Assembly (NCBI RefSeq): GCF_030408415.1
Contig: NZ_CP046976.1
Span: 496,001-560,000, forward strand
Origin: Corynebacterium appendicis CIP 107643
GTDB lineage: Bacteria; Actinomycetota; Actinomycetes; Mycobacteriales; Mycobacteriaceae
Length of the DNA: 64,000 nt
Reading direction: 5' to 3'
Shown: positions 1-7,864 of the stretch, in pieces
How positions within the stretch are numbered: position 1 is the stretch's first letter
Layout: every line of letters starts with the position of its first letter
Made by a program: the position numbers and the translations under genes
Notes under the pieces: generated by a model
The model's database searches: none
What the model was told of the DNA's origin: nothing
Seen by the model: the letters and a program-made list of their open reading frames with translations, nothing else

Positions 1-125
1 TCCACCCGTCCCGCGTCGCCGAGAATCTCGAGTGGCGCCCCGCCGCTTCAGAAGTGGGCAATATCCGCAACGAGTACGCGGAACTTATCGGCGACGGCTC
101 GTTCAGCACCGACCCGGTGGAGTAG
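1..125 (+). CDS. SRAP (SOS response-associated peptidase) family protein, C-terminal end only
   Basis: Only the last 40 codons are inside the window; the frame starts at base 3 and ends with TAG at 123-125. The tail contains an N-I-R-N-E-Y-A-E-L-I segment, which resembles the conserved C-terminal end of SRAP/YedK/HMCES proteins (the usual form is N-V-R-N-x-x-x-E-L). These proteins form a covalent adduct with abasic sites in single-stranded DNA through an N-terminal Cys2, which lies outside the window. In mycobacteria an SRAP gene also lies close to sigH (Rv3226c near Rv3223c), so context agrees. The call rests on a short tail plus synteny. Confidence 0.6.
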   Translation, partial: HPSRVAENLEWRPAASEVGNIRNEYAELIGDGSFSTDPVE

Positions 126-135
126 CAGCCTCAGC

Positions 136-606
136 CTAATCAGCCGCGATATCTACGAATTCCGCGCCGCTCAGCTCCGCGAGATCCGCCGGCGACATCG
201 CGATCGACAGGCCGCGCTGGCCCGCCGAGACGGTGATGGTCTGGGCACCGCGGACAGAGGCGTCGATAAGCGTGCTCAATTTTTGTTTCGTGCCCAGCGG
301 CGAGATGCCGCCCACGATGTACCCGGTGAGGCGCTGCGCGACCTTCGGGTCCGCCATTTCCGCGTTCTTCCAGCCCAGCGCTTTGGCCGCGTGCTTGAGC
401 GACAGGTGCCCGGCGACCGGCACGCAGCAGACTGCGTACTCGCGCTCGTGGTGGATGACCAGCGTCTTGAGCGTCCTCGCGGCATCGAGGCCCAGCTCCT
501 CCACGGCGTGCTCGCCGAAATGGTCCGTGCCCGCGGCGTAGGTGAGAACCTCGTGGTCCACGCCCGCTTTCTGCACTACTTCCAACGCGTGAGTCTTCGC
601 TGCCAT
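136..606 (-). CDS. ybaK: YbaK/EbsC family aminoacyl-tRNA deacylase (Cys-tRNA(Pro) type)
   Basis: 156 residues, the usual length for single-domain YbaK/EbsC proteins. Family members hydrolyse mischarged tRNA in the cytoplasm, classically Cys-tRNA(Pro). Recognisable features are the central K-T-L-V-I core (residues about 47-51), the V-A-G-H-L-S-L-K segment with the conserved lysine, and the Y-x-V-G-G-I-S-P-L-G substrate loop around residues 96-105. The start is ATG at 604-606. It is convergent with the SRAP gene (10 bp gap) and divergent from sigH, with about 45 bp between start codons. Exact tRNA specificity cannot be read from sequence. Confidence 0.88.
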   Translation of the reverse strand: MAAKTHALEVVQKAGVDHEVLTYAAGTDHFGEHAVEELGLDAARTLKTLVIHHEREYAVCCVPVAGHLSLKHAAKALGWKNAEMADPKVAQRLTGYIVGGISPLGTKQKLSTLIDASVRGAQTITVSAGQRGLSIAMSPADLAELSGAEFVDIAAD

Positions 607-637
607 AGGCTCCAGCCTAGTTGTCGCGCATGGCCGC

Positions 638-643
638 TAGAAT
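638..643 (+). promoter_or_regulatory. Candidate -10 element of sigH (leaderless layout)
   Basis: TAGAAT matches the corynebacterial TAnnnT -10 pattern and ends 7 bases before the ATG at 651. This would put the transcript start at or next to the start codon. No good -35 hexamer is visible at 16-18 bp spacing, which is common in this genus. The match supports 651 rather than the upstream in-frame TTG (621) or ATGs (630, 642) as start. Confidence 0.4.
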
Positions 644-650
644 GGCACCC

Positions 651-1226
651 ATGGCTGGAAACGATCTCGAACAGCGCTTCACCGAGGAGGCGATGCCGCT
701 GCTGGACCAGCTCTACGGTGGCGCGCTGCGCATGACGCGCAACCCGCAAGACGCTGAAGACCTGGTGCAGGAGACCTACCTCAAAGCCTTCAAGGCGTTC
801 GACTCCTTCAAAGAAGGAACGAACCTCAAAGCGTGGCTGTACCGGATCATGACGAACACATACATCAATTCGTACCGGAAGAAACAGCGCCGGCCGCTGG
901 AAACCTCCGCCGAGGACGTCACCGACCGGCAGCTGTACACCACCAGCTCCCACGACTCGACCGGCCTGCAATCCGCCGAAGTCGAAGCACTGAAGAACCT
1001 GCCCGACACGCAGATCGCCGAAGCGATGAACTCGCTCAACGACGACTACCGCATGGTCGTTTACTACGCCGATGTCGAAGGGCTGGCCTACAAAGAGATC
1101 GCCGAAGTCATGGACGTTCCCTTAGGCACCGTCATGTCGCGGCTGCACCGTGGAAGAAAACAGCTGCGCGAGTTGTTGAAAGATGTGGCTAACGAACAAG
1201 GCATTGGTCTGGAGGAGCAGAAATAA
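651..1226 (+). CDS. sigH: ECF RNA polymerase sigma factor SigH
   Basis: 191 residues from ATG 651. Region 2 (about 17-80) holds the [20 protein letters not shown] signature of SigR/SigH group ECF factors. Region 4 (about 125-180) has an HTH with Y-K-E-I-A-E-V-M and [11 protein letters not shown]. SigH directs core polymerase to thioredoxin, protein-repair and heat/disulfide stress genes in actinobacteria. Its stop codon TAA shares its last base with the ATG of the next gene (TAATG), so it is translationally coupled to the anti-sigma factor. Upstream in-frame starts exist, but the C. glutamicum-like N-terminus and a candidate -10 box favour 651. Confidence 0.95.
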   Translation: MAGNDLEQRFTEEAMPLLDQLYGGALRMTRNPQDAEDLVQETYLKAFKAFDSFKEGTNLKAWLYRIMTNTYINSYRKKQRRPLETSAEDVTDRQLYTTSSHDSTGLQSAEVEALKNLPDTQIAEAMNSLNDDYRMVVYYADVEGLAYKEIAEVMDVPLGTVMSRLHRGRKQLRELLKDVANEQGIGLEEQK

Positions 1227-1480
1227 TGGGCGACTGCAATATCGAACCGGTACGCGCACACGCGCTACTCTGCGAATACTTCGACCCCGACACCCCTTCC
1301 GGGCGGGTGGCCGAGATCCGCGAGATCATCCAGACCTGCCCCGAGAGCTTCGCCTGGCTCAAATCCGAGACTGAGATCCGCCAGATCGTCCGCCGCTGCA
1401 ACTGCCAGGACCAGGCGCCCGAGGGGCTGCGTCAGCGGATCGTGCAGTCCATTTCCATTAGCTACACGCGGTACGAGTAG
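1226..1480 (+). CDS. rshA: Anti-sigma factor RshA (zinc-associated anti-sigma type, degenerate motif)
   Basis: 84 residues, co-translated with sigH, which is the standard position and length of RshA/RsrA. These proteins hold SigH inactive and release it when a Cys-based redox switch is oxidised. The C-terminal A-P-E-G-L-R-Q-R-I segment is typical. Cysteines are at 4, 16, 38, 58 and 60. The H-x3-C-x2-C signature of the family is not intact: C38 is present, but the expected His is Ile34 and the expected second Cys is Ser41. Zinc binding must use other ligands or be lost. Identity as RshA is inferred mainly from position, length and the conserved tail. Confidence 0.85.
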   Translation: MGDCNIEPVRAHALLCEYFDPDTPSGRVAEIREIIQTCPESFAWLKSETEIRQIVRRCNCQDQAPEGLRQRIVQSISISYTRYE

Positions 1481-1522
1481 CTGTGGGCTGGCTTCCGCCA
1501 TCTTCGTGGAAGCCGGAATAGC

Positions 1523-1563
1523 GAAACTCCCTTCCACCGAATCTAACGGTGGAAGGGAGTTTC
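1523..1563. terminator. Strong hairpin terminator, probably bidirectional
   Basis: A 16-bp perfect stem (GAAACTCCCTTCCACC with its complement) closes a 9-base loop and lies between the convergent rshA and bL37 genes. The stem ends with TTTC on one strand and TTTC on the other, so it could act on both transcripts. Confidence 0.8.
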
Positions 1564-1579
1564 TGTGCGTTTCAACTCT

Positions 1580-1654
1580 TTAGGAGTTAGGACGCTTGCC
1601 GCGGTTAGCGCTCTTCTTGCGGCGGTCCTTGCGCTTACGACCACGCTTGCTCAT
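1580..1654 (-). CDS. 50S ribosomal protein bL37 (24 residues)
   Basis: This very short gene encodes M-S-K-R-G-R-K-R-K-D followed by a basic stretch and the ending G-K-R-P-N-S. That matches the 24-residue actinobacterial ribosomal protein bL37, known from mycobacterial ribosome structures. Translation begins at ATG 1652-1654 behind a near-perfect Shine-Dalgarno AAGGAGGT at the expected spacing, unusually strong for this window. About half the residues are Lys or Arg, as expected for an rRNA-binding peptide. It sits between rshA and the WhiB gene and shares a bidirectional terminator with rshA. Its size makes it easy to miss. Confidence 0.85.
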   Translation of the reverse strand: MSKRGRKRKDRRKKSANRGKRPNS

Positions 1655-1766
1655 AACGACCTCCTTGGGCCAAAGATACGGTACTGATCTAACTGTTAGT
1701 CCACTTTATCGGGCACCGGCCCGGCAACGGTAATTGGTCCGCTTTTGGGGCCGGTTCGTGCGTGGC

Positions 1767-2024
1767 TTACGCGGAGACGCGCTGGCGGTTGCGCTGCTTG
1801 TTGCGGCGCTTGAGGGCGCGGCGCTCCTCCTCGGACAGGCCGCCCCAGACGCCGGCGTCCTGGCCGGTCTCCAGAGCCCACTTCAGGCACTGGGAGGTGA
1901 CGGGGCAGCGGTGGCACACAAGCTTGGCCTGTGCGATCTGGGACAGTGCGGGGCCGGAGTTACCGACCGGGAAGAACAGTTCGGGGTCTTCGTCGCGGCA
2001 AATTGCTTCGTGGCGCCAATCCAT
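1767..2024 (-). CDS. whcE: WhiB-family iron-sulfur transcription factor (WhcE/WhiB1-like)
   Basis: 85 residues. The four cluster-binding cysteines are C9, C37, C40 and C46 (C-x27-C-x2-C-x5-C), followed by the G-V-W-G-G turn (about 58-62) and a basic C-terminal tail that binds DNA. WhiB proteins carry an O2/NO-sensitive 4Fe-4S cluster and act through the primary sigma factor. The N-terminus M-D-W-R-H and the D-P-E-L-F-F-P-V-G segment match WhiB1 of mycobacteria and WhcE of C. glutamicum. In C. glutamicum whcE lies next to sigH-rshA, the same context as here. A 558-bp upstream region is available for regulation. Confidence 0.9.
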   Translation of the reverse strand: MDWRHEAICRDEDPELFFPVGNSGPALSQIAQAKLVCHRCPVTSQCLKWALETGQDAGVWGGLSEEERRALKRRNKQRNRQRVSA

Positions 2025-2582
2025 GGTGATCAGTCTCCTTCTAGGTCTTCAGGTAGTGCGTCGGATGTCGAGAAATGTCATGAAGCGTGCACACCACTAA
2101 CAAGCCCGTCGACAGGCACAGGAATGAATGCGCGCACGGCGGCGCGACAATGAGACCTGGCTTGAGTCAGGGTTTGCGCAAGCAGATGATTTCCGGTGAT
2201 GAGCGGGCGGTGTTCCCGGTGGCTTCGGGACCCGTCTTCCGTTTACCGGAAGTTAACTCCGTGGTGGCTTGGAGTTAGTGGCTAGGTAACTAGCTCGTTG
2301 TTTTTGCTACCCGAGAATAATGACACGTTTACATACATCCCGCTAGGGGTAAACGCCAAATTGTGACCGGAATCATAAAGTTTTCGCGGATTTGATGGGT
2401 TGCGGGGGCTTCCGAGGGCGCGTGGCCGCGAGTTGGTTGCCTACCAAAAATACCGTGAACTGCGCGTATCAAGCGATGCTGTGAGGTGTGATGGGACGCA
2501 CTACGTCAAATCGATTGTGCCGCGAGGCTGGCCATGGTGCGGGATTTCGGGCGGGAGCGCGACGTGGCTTTAGGATGAAGGC
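2025..2582. other. Long intergenic region upstream of the WhiB gene; no gene seen
   Basis: 558 bp between two divergent genes. No convincing open frame was found. It contains a perfect 6-bp inverted repeat CTTCCG-n5-CGGAAG at 2236-2252 and an AT-richer stretch at about 2310-2390. Both are compatible with a regulatory region for the WhiB gene, but no SigH-type promoter could be assigned with confidence. Confidence 0.4.
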
Positions 2583-3071
2583 GTGAATGCGAACGCCCCA
2601 GAACCGAACAAGAACCTGCCCAGCCCTGAGGTCGCCCGCGCAACGGCGGAAGCGCCCGCGCCGATGAAAGCGGCGGCCGTGATGGCTGTGCTTGAAGGCA
2701 TCGTAGCCATCGGCTACGGCATTTACCTCGCTTTCGCGCAGGTCACCACTGGTGCCGACGAGTCCTTGGTCCAGTCCGACACCTCCGCCTTCGCCCTGGT
2801 CGGTGTGGGCACTGCGTTGTTCATTCTGTTCACGTTCGGGCCGATGGCCTACGGCGGCATTAACATCCTGCGCGGCAACCAGTGGGGCCGCAGCATCATC
2901 GTGTTTATGAATGTGCTGCTGCTCGGCATCGCCTTCTATATGTTCCTGGGTGGCGCGACTCTGCTCGGAACGGTCACTCTTCTGGCTGCCGCGATCACGC
3001 TCGTGTGCGCGCTGCACCCGGTGTCCACCGAGTGGGCCACCGCCGCGTTCGACGCGCGGCGCGGTAAGTAG
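2583..3071 (+). CDS. Conserved corynebacterial membrane protein, unknown function
   Basis: 162 residues from GTG 2583. Residues 1-30 are hydrophilic and rich in Pro and Ala. Four hydrophobic segments follow at roughly 31-52, 68-90, 103-122 and 124-143, ending in a short basic tail. No catalytic motif is visible and I do not recognise a characterised family. It is divergent from the WhiB gene across the long intergenic region and convergent with the downstream membrane-anchored protein gene. It could also be classed simply as a four-helix integral membrane protein. Confidence 0.75.
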   Translation: MNANAPEPNKNLPSPEVARATAEAPAPMKAAAVMAVLEGIVAIGYGIYLAFAQVTTGADESLVQSDTSAFALVGVGTALFILFTFGPMAYGGINILRGNQWGRSIIVFMNVLLLGIAFYMFLGGATLLGTVTLLAAAITLVCALHPVSTEWATAAFDARRGK

Positions 3072-3122
3072 GACTTTAGAGCCGCTTAGGGCTGGCGCGC
3101 GTGGGCTGGTGAGTGTCCACGA

Positions 3123-3222
3123 GTGAATCTGTTTACATCCGACATTTTAGGGGATGGTTATAGCTCCTGTTCACAGCGTCTTGGCGTGTGCAGTGCCAGG
3201 GGCGAAATGTAATCAGATTCAC
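3123..3222. repeat. 100-bp element bounded by 16-bp imperfect inverted repeats
   Basis: GTGAATCTGTTTACAT at 3123-3138 pairs with the complement of 3207-3222, 15 of 16 bases matching. The element fills most of the gap between two convergent genes and has no coding capacity. No flanking target duplication is evident. Confidence 0.55.
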
Positions 3223-3274
3223 CGGCGGCGGGTGGCGGGAGTCCGCGGAGCGCGGCCTGGCGCTGGGGCGGCAG

Positions 3275-4492
3275 CTACTGAACGAGGTCGAGGACTGCGA
3301 TCTCGCTGCCACGCTTCTCCACGACGGTGGCGCCGGCGGAAGCGATGGAGACGGTGCCGGTGTAGCCGTGGCGGTCGACGGGGATGACGTGGTCGATGGA
3401 CTGGGTGTCCCAGTTCGCTACCGCGATGCCCTCGGCAGTGGGGTAGATGAGGCGGCCGCCGGCGCCGAAGCCGGTGCCGAGGGCGTCGGCGAAGATGGTG
3501 GTGACCTCGAGGGTGTCGGGGTCGAGGAGCATGAGATTCTGGCCGTCGAAGTAGCTCATGTGGTGGGGCAGGTCGGCGACCTGCGGGGTGGCGATGCCGA
3601 TGGGCGAGTCGCTGAGCAGGTCGGACTGCGGCACCTGGGAGCTGGCCAGTTGCGTGCCGTCCTGTTTGTAGGACGTGGCTTTGGACGAACCCGGGTCGTA
3701 GACGGCGGCGGCTTCCTGGCCCACGGCGACGAGGTAGGCGCCCTCGGCGATCTCTACGGACTCGTGGATCTCGGGCTTGCGGGAGTCCTCCGGGGTAGCG
3801 TCCTGCATGCGCAGCCAGGAACCGTTTTCGCACTTCTCTGTGACGGCGAAGACCTCGGTGCGGGTCAGCGCGGAGGTGAGGGTGCAGCCCTCGTTGGGTT
3901 GGAAATCTGGTTCCTGTGGGGCTTCGACCTCGCCGTATTCGACGGTGCGGACAAGGTCGCTGCGCCAGATTTCGGAGCGTTCCGGGGCGACGTAGCCGAC
4001 GCGGTCGTTCGAGGAGATCATGGCGACTTGCTCGGGCGCAATCGCTGAGCGGGTGTGGGAGTACTGGCCGGTCGTGGCCTTGATGGCCACCACGTCGCCG
4101 CAGCCGATATTGGTGCGGTAAACGGCCACGATCTCATCCCACGCAGAGGCTATGCCGCACAGTTCGGGTCCGCGGGTGTAGCTCCACTTCTCATCGCCGT
4201 CCGGGGTGGAGGCGGTGATGGTGCCGGTGTTCTTGTCGTAGGTGGCGATCATTCCGGCGGCGGTGACGGGGCGCAGGTTGGGGGCATCGTCGTGAAGAAC
4301 TGGGCCCTCGGACAAGTCGTTCGGGGCGACGGCGAGCATGCCGTCGTTCGGAACTTCCTCAGCGGCGGGAGTCAGCTCGTCTTTGCGGATCGGTGCGGTG
4401 AAAAACGCGATGAGAAGGACGATGACCGCGACAGCGGCGATGAAGCCTGTGGCAATGAGATCGCCGCGGGTGCGACGCAGCGGTGCATTCAT
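3275..4492 (-). CDS. Membrane-anchored beta-propeller-like protein (Rv3212-like)
   Basis: 405 residues. A single N-terminal signal anchor (about 12-33) is followed by a long extracytoplasmic part. Repeated short beta-type segments such as I-A-T-Y-D-K-N-T-G-T-I and L-L-D-P-D-T-L-E-V-T-T-I suggest a PQQ-type propeller. Its ATG overlaps the helicase stop (ATGA, 4489-4492), so the two are co-transcribed and probably translationally coupled. The pair helicase plus propeller matches Rv3211-Rv3212 of M. tuberculosis. The biochemical function is unknown; a role outside the membrane, possibly in envelope assembly, is inference only. Confidence 0.75.
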   Translation of the reverse strand: MNAPLRRTRGDLIATGFIAAVAVIVLLIAFFTAPIRKDELTPAAEEVPNDGMLAVAPNDLSEGPVLHDDAPNLRPVTAAGMIATYDKNTGTITASTPDGDEKWSYTRGPELCGIASAWDEIVAVYRTNIGCGDVVAIKATTGQYSHTRSAIAPEQVAMISSNDRVGYVAPERSEIWRSDLVRTVEYGEVEAPQEPDFQPNEGCTLTSALTRTEVFAVTEKCENGSWLRMQDATPEDSRKPEIHESVEIAEGAYLVAVGQEAAAVYDPGSSKATSYKQDGTQLASSQVPQSDLLSDSPIGIATPQVADLPHHMSYFDGQNLMLLDPDTLEVTTIFADALGTGFGAGGRLIYPTAEGIAVANWDTQSIDHVIPVDRHGYTGTVSIASAGATVVEKRGSEIAVLDLVQ

Positions 4493-5832
4493 CGCCGGCT
4501 CCTTCGTGAACGGTTGCGGTCGCGGCTGCGACTACTGCGGCCTGCAGAACCGGAGCGGGATTCACTGCGCTTCTTGCGAACGCCATGGACGGGGCGGGCG
4601 GGGCCGACGGTGGAGCGTGCGATGTCGGGAATGTCGAGAGCTTCGGCGAGCTCGGGCGAGGTAGAAAACCAGGTCGAGGGCTCAGGTCTATCTAGGGAGA
4701 GCTCGTCGCTGATGAGTTTCCACTTCGCCTTCTCGTCGAAACCGACGAGTGTGACGGCGGTGCCGGTGCGGCCCGCGCGCCCGGTGCGGCCGATGCGGTG
4801 CACGTAGGTCATCGGGTCGTCCGGGGTCTGGTAGTTGATCACGTGGGTGACATCGTCGACATCGATGCCGCGGGCGGCGACATCGGTGGCCACGAGGATC
4901 TCCACCTTGCCGTTGCGGAACGCCTCCAGGGAGCGCTCGCGGGCCTCCTGCCCCAGGTCGCCGTGAACGGAACCGACGGCGAAACCGCGGCCGGCCAAGT
5001 CCTCGGCGACATCGGCGGCGGTGCGCTTCGTGCGGGTGAAGATGATGGTCTTGCCGCGGCCGTCTGCCTGCAGGATGCGTGCGACGACCTCGGGCTTGTC
5101 CATCTTGTGGGAGCAGAACACGACCTGTTTGGTGGTGTCGTGGACCTGGGAGGATTCGGTGGCTTCGGCGCGGATGTGCAGCGGCTTGTTCATCATCGAC
5201 CGCGCAAGCGAGAGGATCTGCCCCGGCATGGTGGCAGAGAAGAGCATGGTCTGCAGCGGCTGGTTCAGCGCGCCCCAGATCTTCTGGATATCGGGCAAAA
5301 AGCCCAGGTCGAGCATCTCGTCGGCTTCATCGAGGACGAGGATGGCCACGCGGCTCAAGTCAAGGTCGCCGCGCTGGTGGAGGTCCAGCAGGCGGCCGGG
5401 GGTGCCCACGATGACGTCGACGCCGTCGTTCAGGGCTGCGAGTTGTTCGTCGTAGGGGCGGCCGCCATAGATCGTCGATAAGCGGATGGGCGTGTTCGTC
5501 GCTGCGAGCGCGAGGTCCTCGCCCACCTGGACGGCGAGCTCGCGCGTGGGCGTGATCACCAGTGCGCGGGGGGTGCCGTCGAGCTCGGCGATGGCGGCGT
5601 CGTCGAAGACGCGGTCGAGGACCGCGACGCCGAACGCCAAGGTCTTGCCCATGCCCGTGCGGGCCTGGCCGATCACGTCGCGGCCGGTCAGCGCGATGGG
5701 GAGGGTGAGCTCCTGGATGGAAAAGACGCGCTCGACCCCGTTTTCCTTAAGCGCCCCGACGATCTCCGCGGCGACGCCGAGCTCGGCGAACGTCGGCGGC
5801 TGTTGGGGCTGCTGTACAGAACGATCGGGCAC
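4489..5832 (-). CDS. rhlE: DEAD-box ATP-dependent RNA helicase RhlE
   Basis: 447 residues from GTG 5832. Motifs appear in order: a Q motif near 39, A-R-T-G-M-G-K-T (Walker A, 57-64), P-T-R-E-L-A (95-100), D-E-A-D (168-171), S-A-T (199-201), then the second RecA fold with G-R-T-G-R-A-G-R. The tail after about residue 410 is very rich in Arg and Ser and probably binds RNA non-specifically. RhlE proteins remodel RNA in ribosome maturation and mRNA turnover. It is transcribed with the downstream propeller protein (4-bp overlap) and divergent from the DUF3107 gene. Confidence 0.95.
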   Translation of the reverse strand: MPDRSVQQPQQPPTFAELGVAAEIVGALKENGVERVFSIQELTLPIALTGRDVIGQARTGMGKTLAFGVAVLDRVFDDAAIAELDGTPRALVITPTRELAVQVGEDLALAATNTPIRLSTIYGGRPYDEQLAALNDGVDVIVGTPGRLLDLHQRGDLDLSRVAILVLDEADEMLDLGFLPDIQKIWGALNQPLQTMLFSATMPGQILSLARSMMNKPLHIRAEATESSQVHDTTKQVVFCSHKMDKPEVVARILQADGRGKTIIFTRTKRTAADVAEDLAGRGFAVGSVHGDLGQEARERSLEAFRNGKVEILVATDVAARGIDVDDVTHVINYQTPDDPMTYVHRIGRTGRAGRTGTAVTLVGFDEKAKWKLISDELSLDRPEPSTWFSTSPELAEALDIPDIARSTVGPARPVHGVRKKRSESRSGSAGRSSRSRDRNRSRRSRR

Positions 5833-5921
5833 GTGAACATCTTAACCACCGCTCGTTACAATATGACCATCGCCGGAGACGGCACGAAGAATCAAGCGAA
5901 GAGTAAAGGACGAAAAGCAGC

Positions 5922-6146
5922 ATGGAAATCAAAATCGGGCTCGCTGACTCCCACCGCGAACTCTCCATCACCTCCCCGAAGGGGCAGAACGAAGTCCTGG
6001 GCGAGGTCACGCAGGCGATCGAGTCCGGCGCTCCGACTGTCTCCCTCGACGACGAGCGAGGCATGAAGTACGTCGTGCGCACCGAGCGCATCCTCTATGT
6101 CGAATTGGGCAACTCCACCCCGCGCGCTGTCGGCTTCACGGGCTAG
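5922..6146 (+). CDS. DUF3107 family protein
   Basis: 74 residues beginning M-E-I-K-I-G-L-A-D-S, the characteristic start of the actinobacterial DUF3107 family (TB9.4/Rv3208A-like). No catalytic motif or membrane segment is visible. An AAAGGA element lies about 10 bases before the ATG. In mycobacteria the family member also sits between rhlE-side and DUF3152-side genes, so position supports the call. Function is unknown. Confidence 0.88.
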   Translation: MEIKIGLADSHRELSITSPKGQNEVLGEVTQAIESGAPTVSLDDERGMKYVVRTERILYVELGNSTPRAVGFTG

Positions 6147-6154
6147 GCGCGCGA

Positions 6155-6160
6155 TAGATT
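6155..6160 (+). promoter_or_regulatory. Candidate -10 element of the DUF3152 gene
   Basis: TAGATT lies 7 bases before the ATG at 6168, the same arrangement as upstream of sigH, and there is no Shine-Dalgarno sequence. This suggests a leaderless transcript starting separately from the DUF3107 gene. Confidence 0.35.
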
Positions 6161-6167
6161 CAGTTTC

Positions 6168-7106
6168 ATGACCTTTCACCCCGACGGCCGCATGGACGGC
6201 GACTACAGGCATGCCGCTGGCCACAGCGGGACGGAGAAATCCGCGCTTGCGCGTTTTGTGGACGCGTACGGCTGGCGCGCCTATGCCATTCCGGTGCTGG
6301 TCGTGGTGACTGCTCTGGTGATCTGGAGCATCGCGAACACCCCGTCGGGGGAGACCGTCGGCGCGACCTCGCGCGGAACAGACGGCATCGAGGACACCGA
6401 CGGCGGGACGAACATGACGGTGCCGGAGATGCCGGAAGGCGAAGTTGGCATCACGGAGCTGCCGCCCGGAGGCCCGTTCACGGAGGAAGGAAAAGGCACC
6501 TACCGGCCCGTGGGTTCGCTCGGCATGACCGCGGGCGAGGGCAAGGAGAAGGTCGTGCGTTTTTCCACGGAGGTGGAAGAGGGCATCGACACCACGAGTT
6601 TCGGCGGCGACGATTCTTTCGCCGCGCTCGTGGACGCGACCTTGTCCGATCCGCGCGGCTGGACGAACGACCCGAAATTCCGCTTCGAGCACGTCTCCGC
6701 ATCCGACGACCCGGACGTGCGCATCCAGCTGACGTCCGTGGGCACGACCCGCGAGACCTGCGGAAACGCTCTCGGCCTCGAGACGTCCTGCCGTATCTTC
6801 ACGGAAGAGAACGGCGACCGAGTGATCATCAACGAGTCCCGCTGGGTGCGCGGCGCCGCCCCGTACAACGGTGATCTGGGCATGTACCGCCAGTACCTCA
6901 TCAACCACGAAGTCGGCCACGCGTTGGGGTATGCGGAACACGTACCGTGCGACGGCGACGGCAATTTGGCGCCGATCATGATGCAGCAAACGCTGAGCCT
7001 GAACAACAAGGATCTGTTCCAGATCGCGCCGCAGCAGGTCTACCCGGACAACGAAGACACCTGCCGCGCCAATCCGTGGCCGTACCCGCGTCCGGCGACG
7101 GTGTAG
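6168..7106 (+). CDS. DUF3152 family secreted/anchored putative zinc metallopeptidase
   Basis: 312 residues. A cytoplasmic N-terminus (1-42) precedes one membrane anchor (about 43-62), then an acidic linker and an extracytoplasmic domain. The domain contains N-H-E-V-G-H-A-L-G-Y-A-E-H near residue 245, an extended metzincin-like zinc motif H-E-x2-H-x5-H. The family is DUF3152 (Rv3207c-like); proteolytic activity is not established to my knowledge and is inferred from the motif. It follows DUF3107 by 21 bp and precedes the TIGR02569 gene by 23 bp, forming a same-strand run with the DNA repair genes downstream. Confidence 0.85.
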   Translation: MTFHPDGRMDGDYRHAAGHSGTEKSALARFVDAYGWRAYAIPVLVVVTALVIWSIANTPSGETVGATSRGTDGIEDTDGGTNMTVPEMPEGEVGITELPPGGPFTEEGKGTYRPVGSLGMTAGEGKEKVVRFSTEVEEGIDTTSFGGDDSFAALVDATLSDPRGWTNDPKFRFEHVSASDDPDVRIQLTSVGTTRETCGNALGLETSCRIFTEENGDRVIINESRWVRGAAPYNGDLGMYRQYLINHEVGHALGYAEHVPCDGDGNLAPIMMQQTLSLNNKDLFQIAPQQVYPDNEDTCRANPWPYPRPATV

Positions 7107-7129
7107 AAGGATAGAAGGAAGGTGCGCTG

Positions 7130-7861
7130 ATGGCGATTCCGGGGCATGTGCTGACGTCGTTCCAAGTCGACGAATCCCAGGCGCAGCCGCTGGGCCCCGA
7201 GTGGGGCAACGGCGTGCGGTTCGGCCGCATCGTCGTCTCCGCCGCGCCCGAGCACACCGCGTGGTCGTCGAAGATCCGGGAGAAGGTCGCGGTCCCAGGT
7301 GTGCGCGTCGTCCGCCCGGTGCGTACCACGGACGGTCGCTTCACGGTCGCGGGCTACCGCGCCACGGACTTCGTCGAGGGGGAGCCGGGGCACCGCGTCG
7401 ATGAGGCCATTTCCGCGGCGCTGCGTTTCGACGACGCGCTGTCGGATGTCCCCGCACCCACCCTCGAACGCGACGACCTGTGGGCGCGCGCCGACCGCGC
7501 CGCCTGGAAAGGGCACCTGTCACAGGGGAAAAAACTGCAGGCTGTGCACACGGACTTCCTCGCGTGCTGCCTCTTTTCCGGGTCCCTTCCACCCGCGCTC
7601 ACAGACGTCGTCCCTGCCGACGGTGCGCGACCTCACGGGTACAGCGCCGCGCTGACGCTTATCGACGGCCTCTTAGCCGACGCCGTCGACGACGCCGTGT
7701 TGAGCAGGTGGTCCCATGTGCCCGACTTGATCTTCATGTGCGAACGCGCCCTCGATTACCGCGAGAATCTGAACAGGGAATTCGGCGGCTCTTCGAACAT
7801 GAGTGCGAAAATTGACCGCGTTCGGGTGCTGCTCGTGTCCGGGGCGGATGCCACACTGTAG
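7130..7861 (+). CDS. TIGR02569 family protein
   Basis: 243 residues. The N-terminal block (G-W/P-E-W-G-N-G-V-R-F-G then P-V-R-T-T-D-G-R-F-x-V-A-G-Y-R-A-T) matches the actinobacterial TIGR02569 family, for which no function is established. It starts at ATG 7130 with an AAGGAAGG ribosome site 8 bases upstream and ends 3 bp before adnA. That spacing, and the same order in mycobacteria (Rv3205c near Rv3202c), argue for an operon with adnA-adnB. A repeat copy of the CGTCGATAAGC word lies inside this gene. Confidence 0.83.
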   Translation: MAIPGHVLTSFQVDESQAQPLGPEWGNGVRFGRIVVSAAPEHTAWSSKIREKVAVPGVRVVRPVRTTDGRFTVAGYRATDFVEGEPGHRVDEAISAALRFDDALSDVPAPTLERDDLWARADRAAWKGHLSQGKKLQAVHTDFLACCLFSGSLPPALTDVVPADGARPHGYSAALTLIDGLLADAVDDAVLSRWSHVPDLIFMCERALDYRENLNREFGGSSNMSAKIDRVRVLLVSGADATL

Positions 7862-7864
7862 GGC

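Noticed and set aside
3219..3833. Long Arg/Pro/His-rich frames antisense or out of phase in GC-rich genes throughout the window
   Set aside because: They mirror the third-position GC bias of real genes and carry no motifs or ribosome sites.
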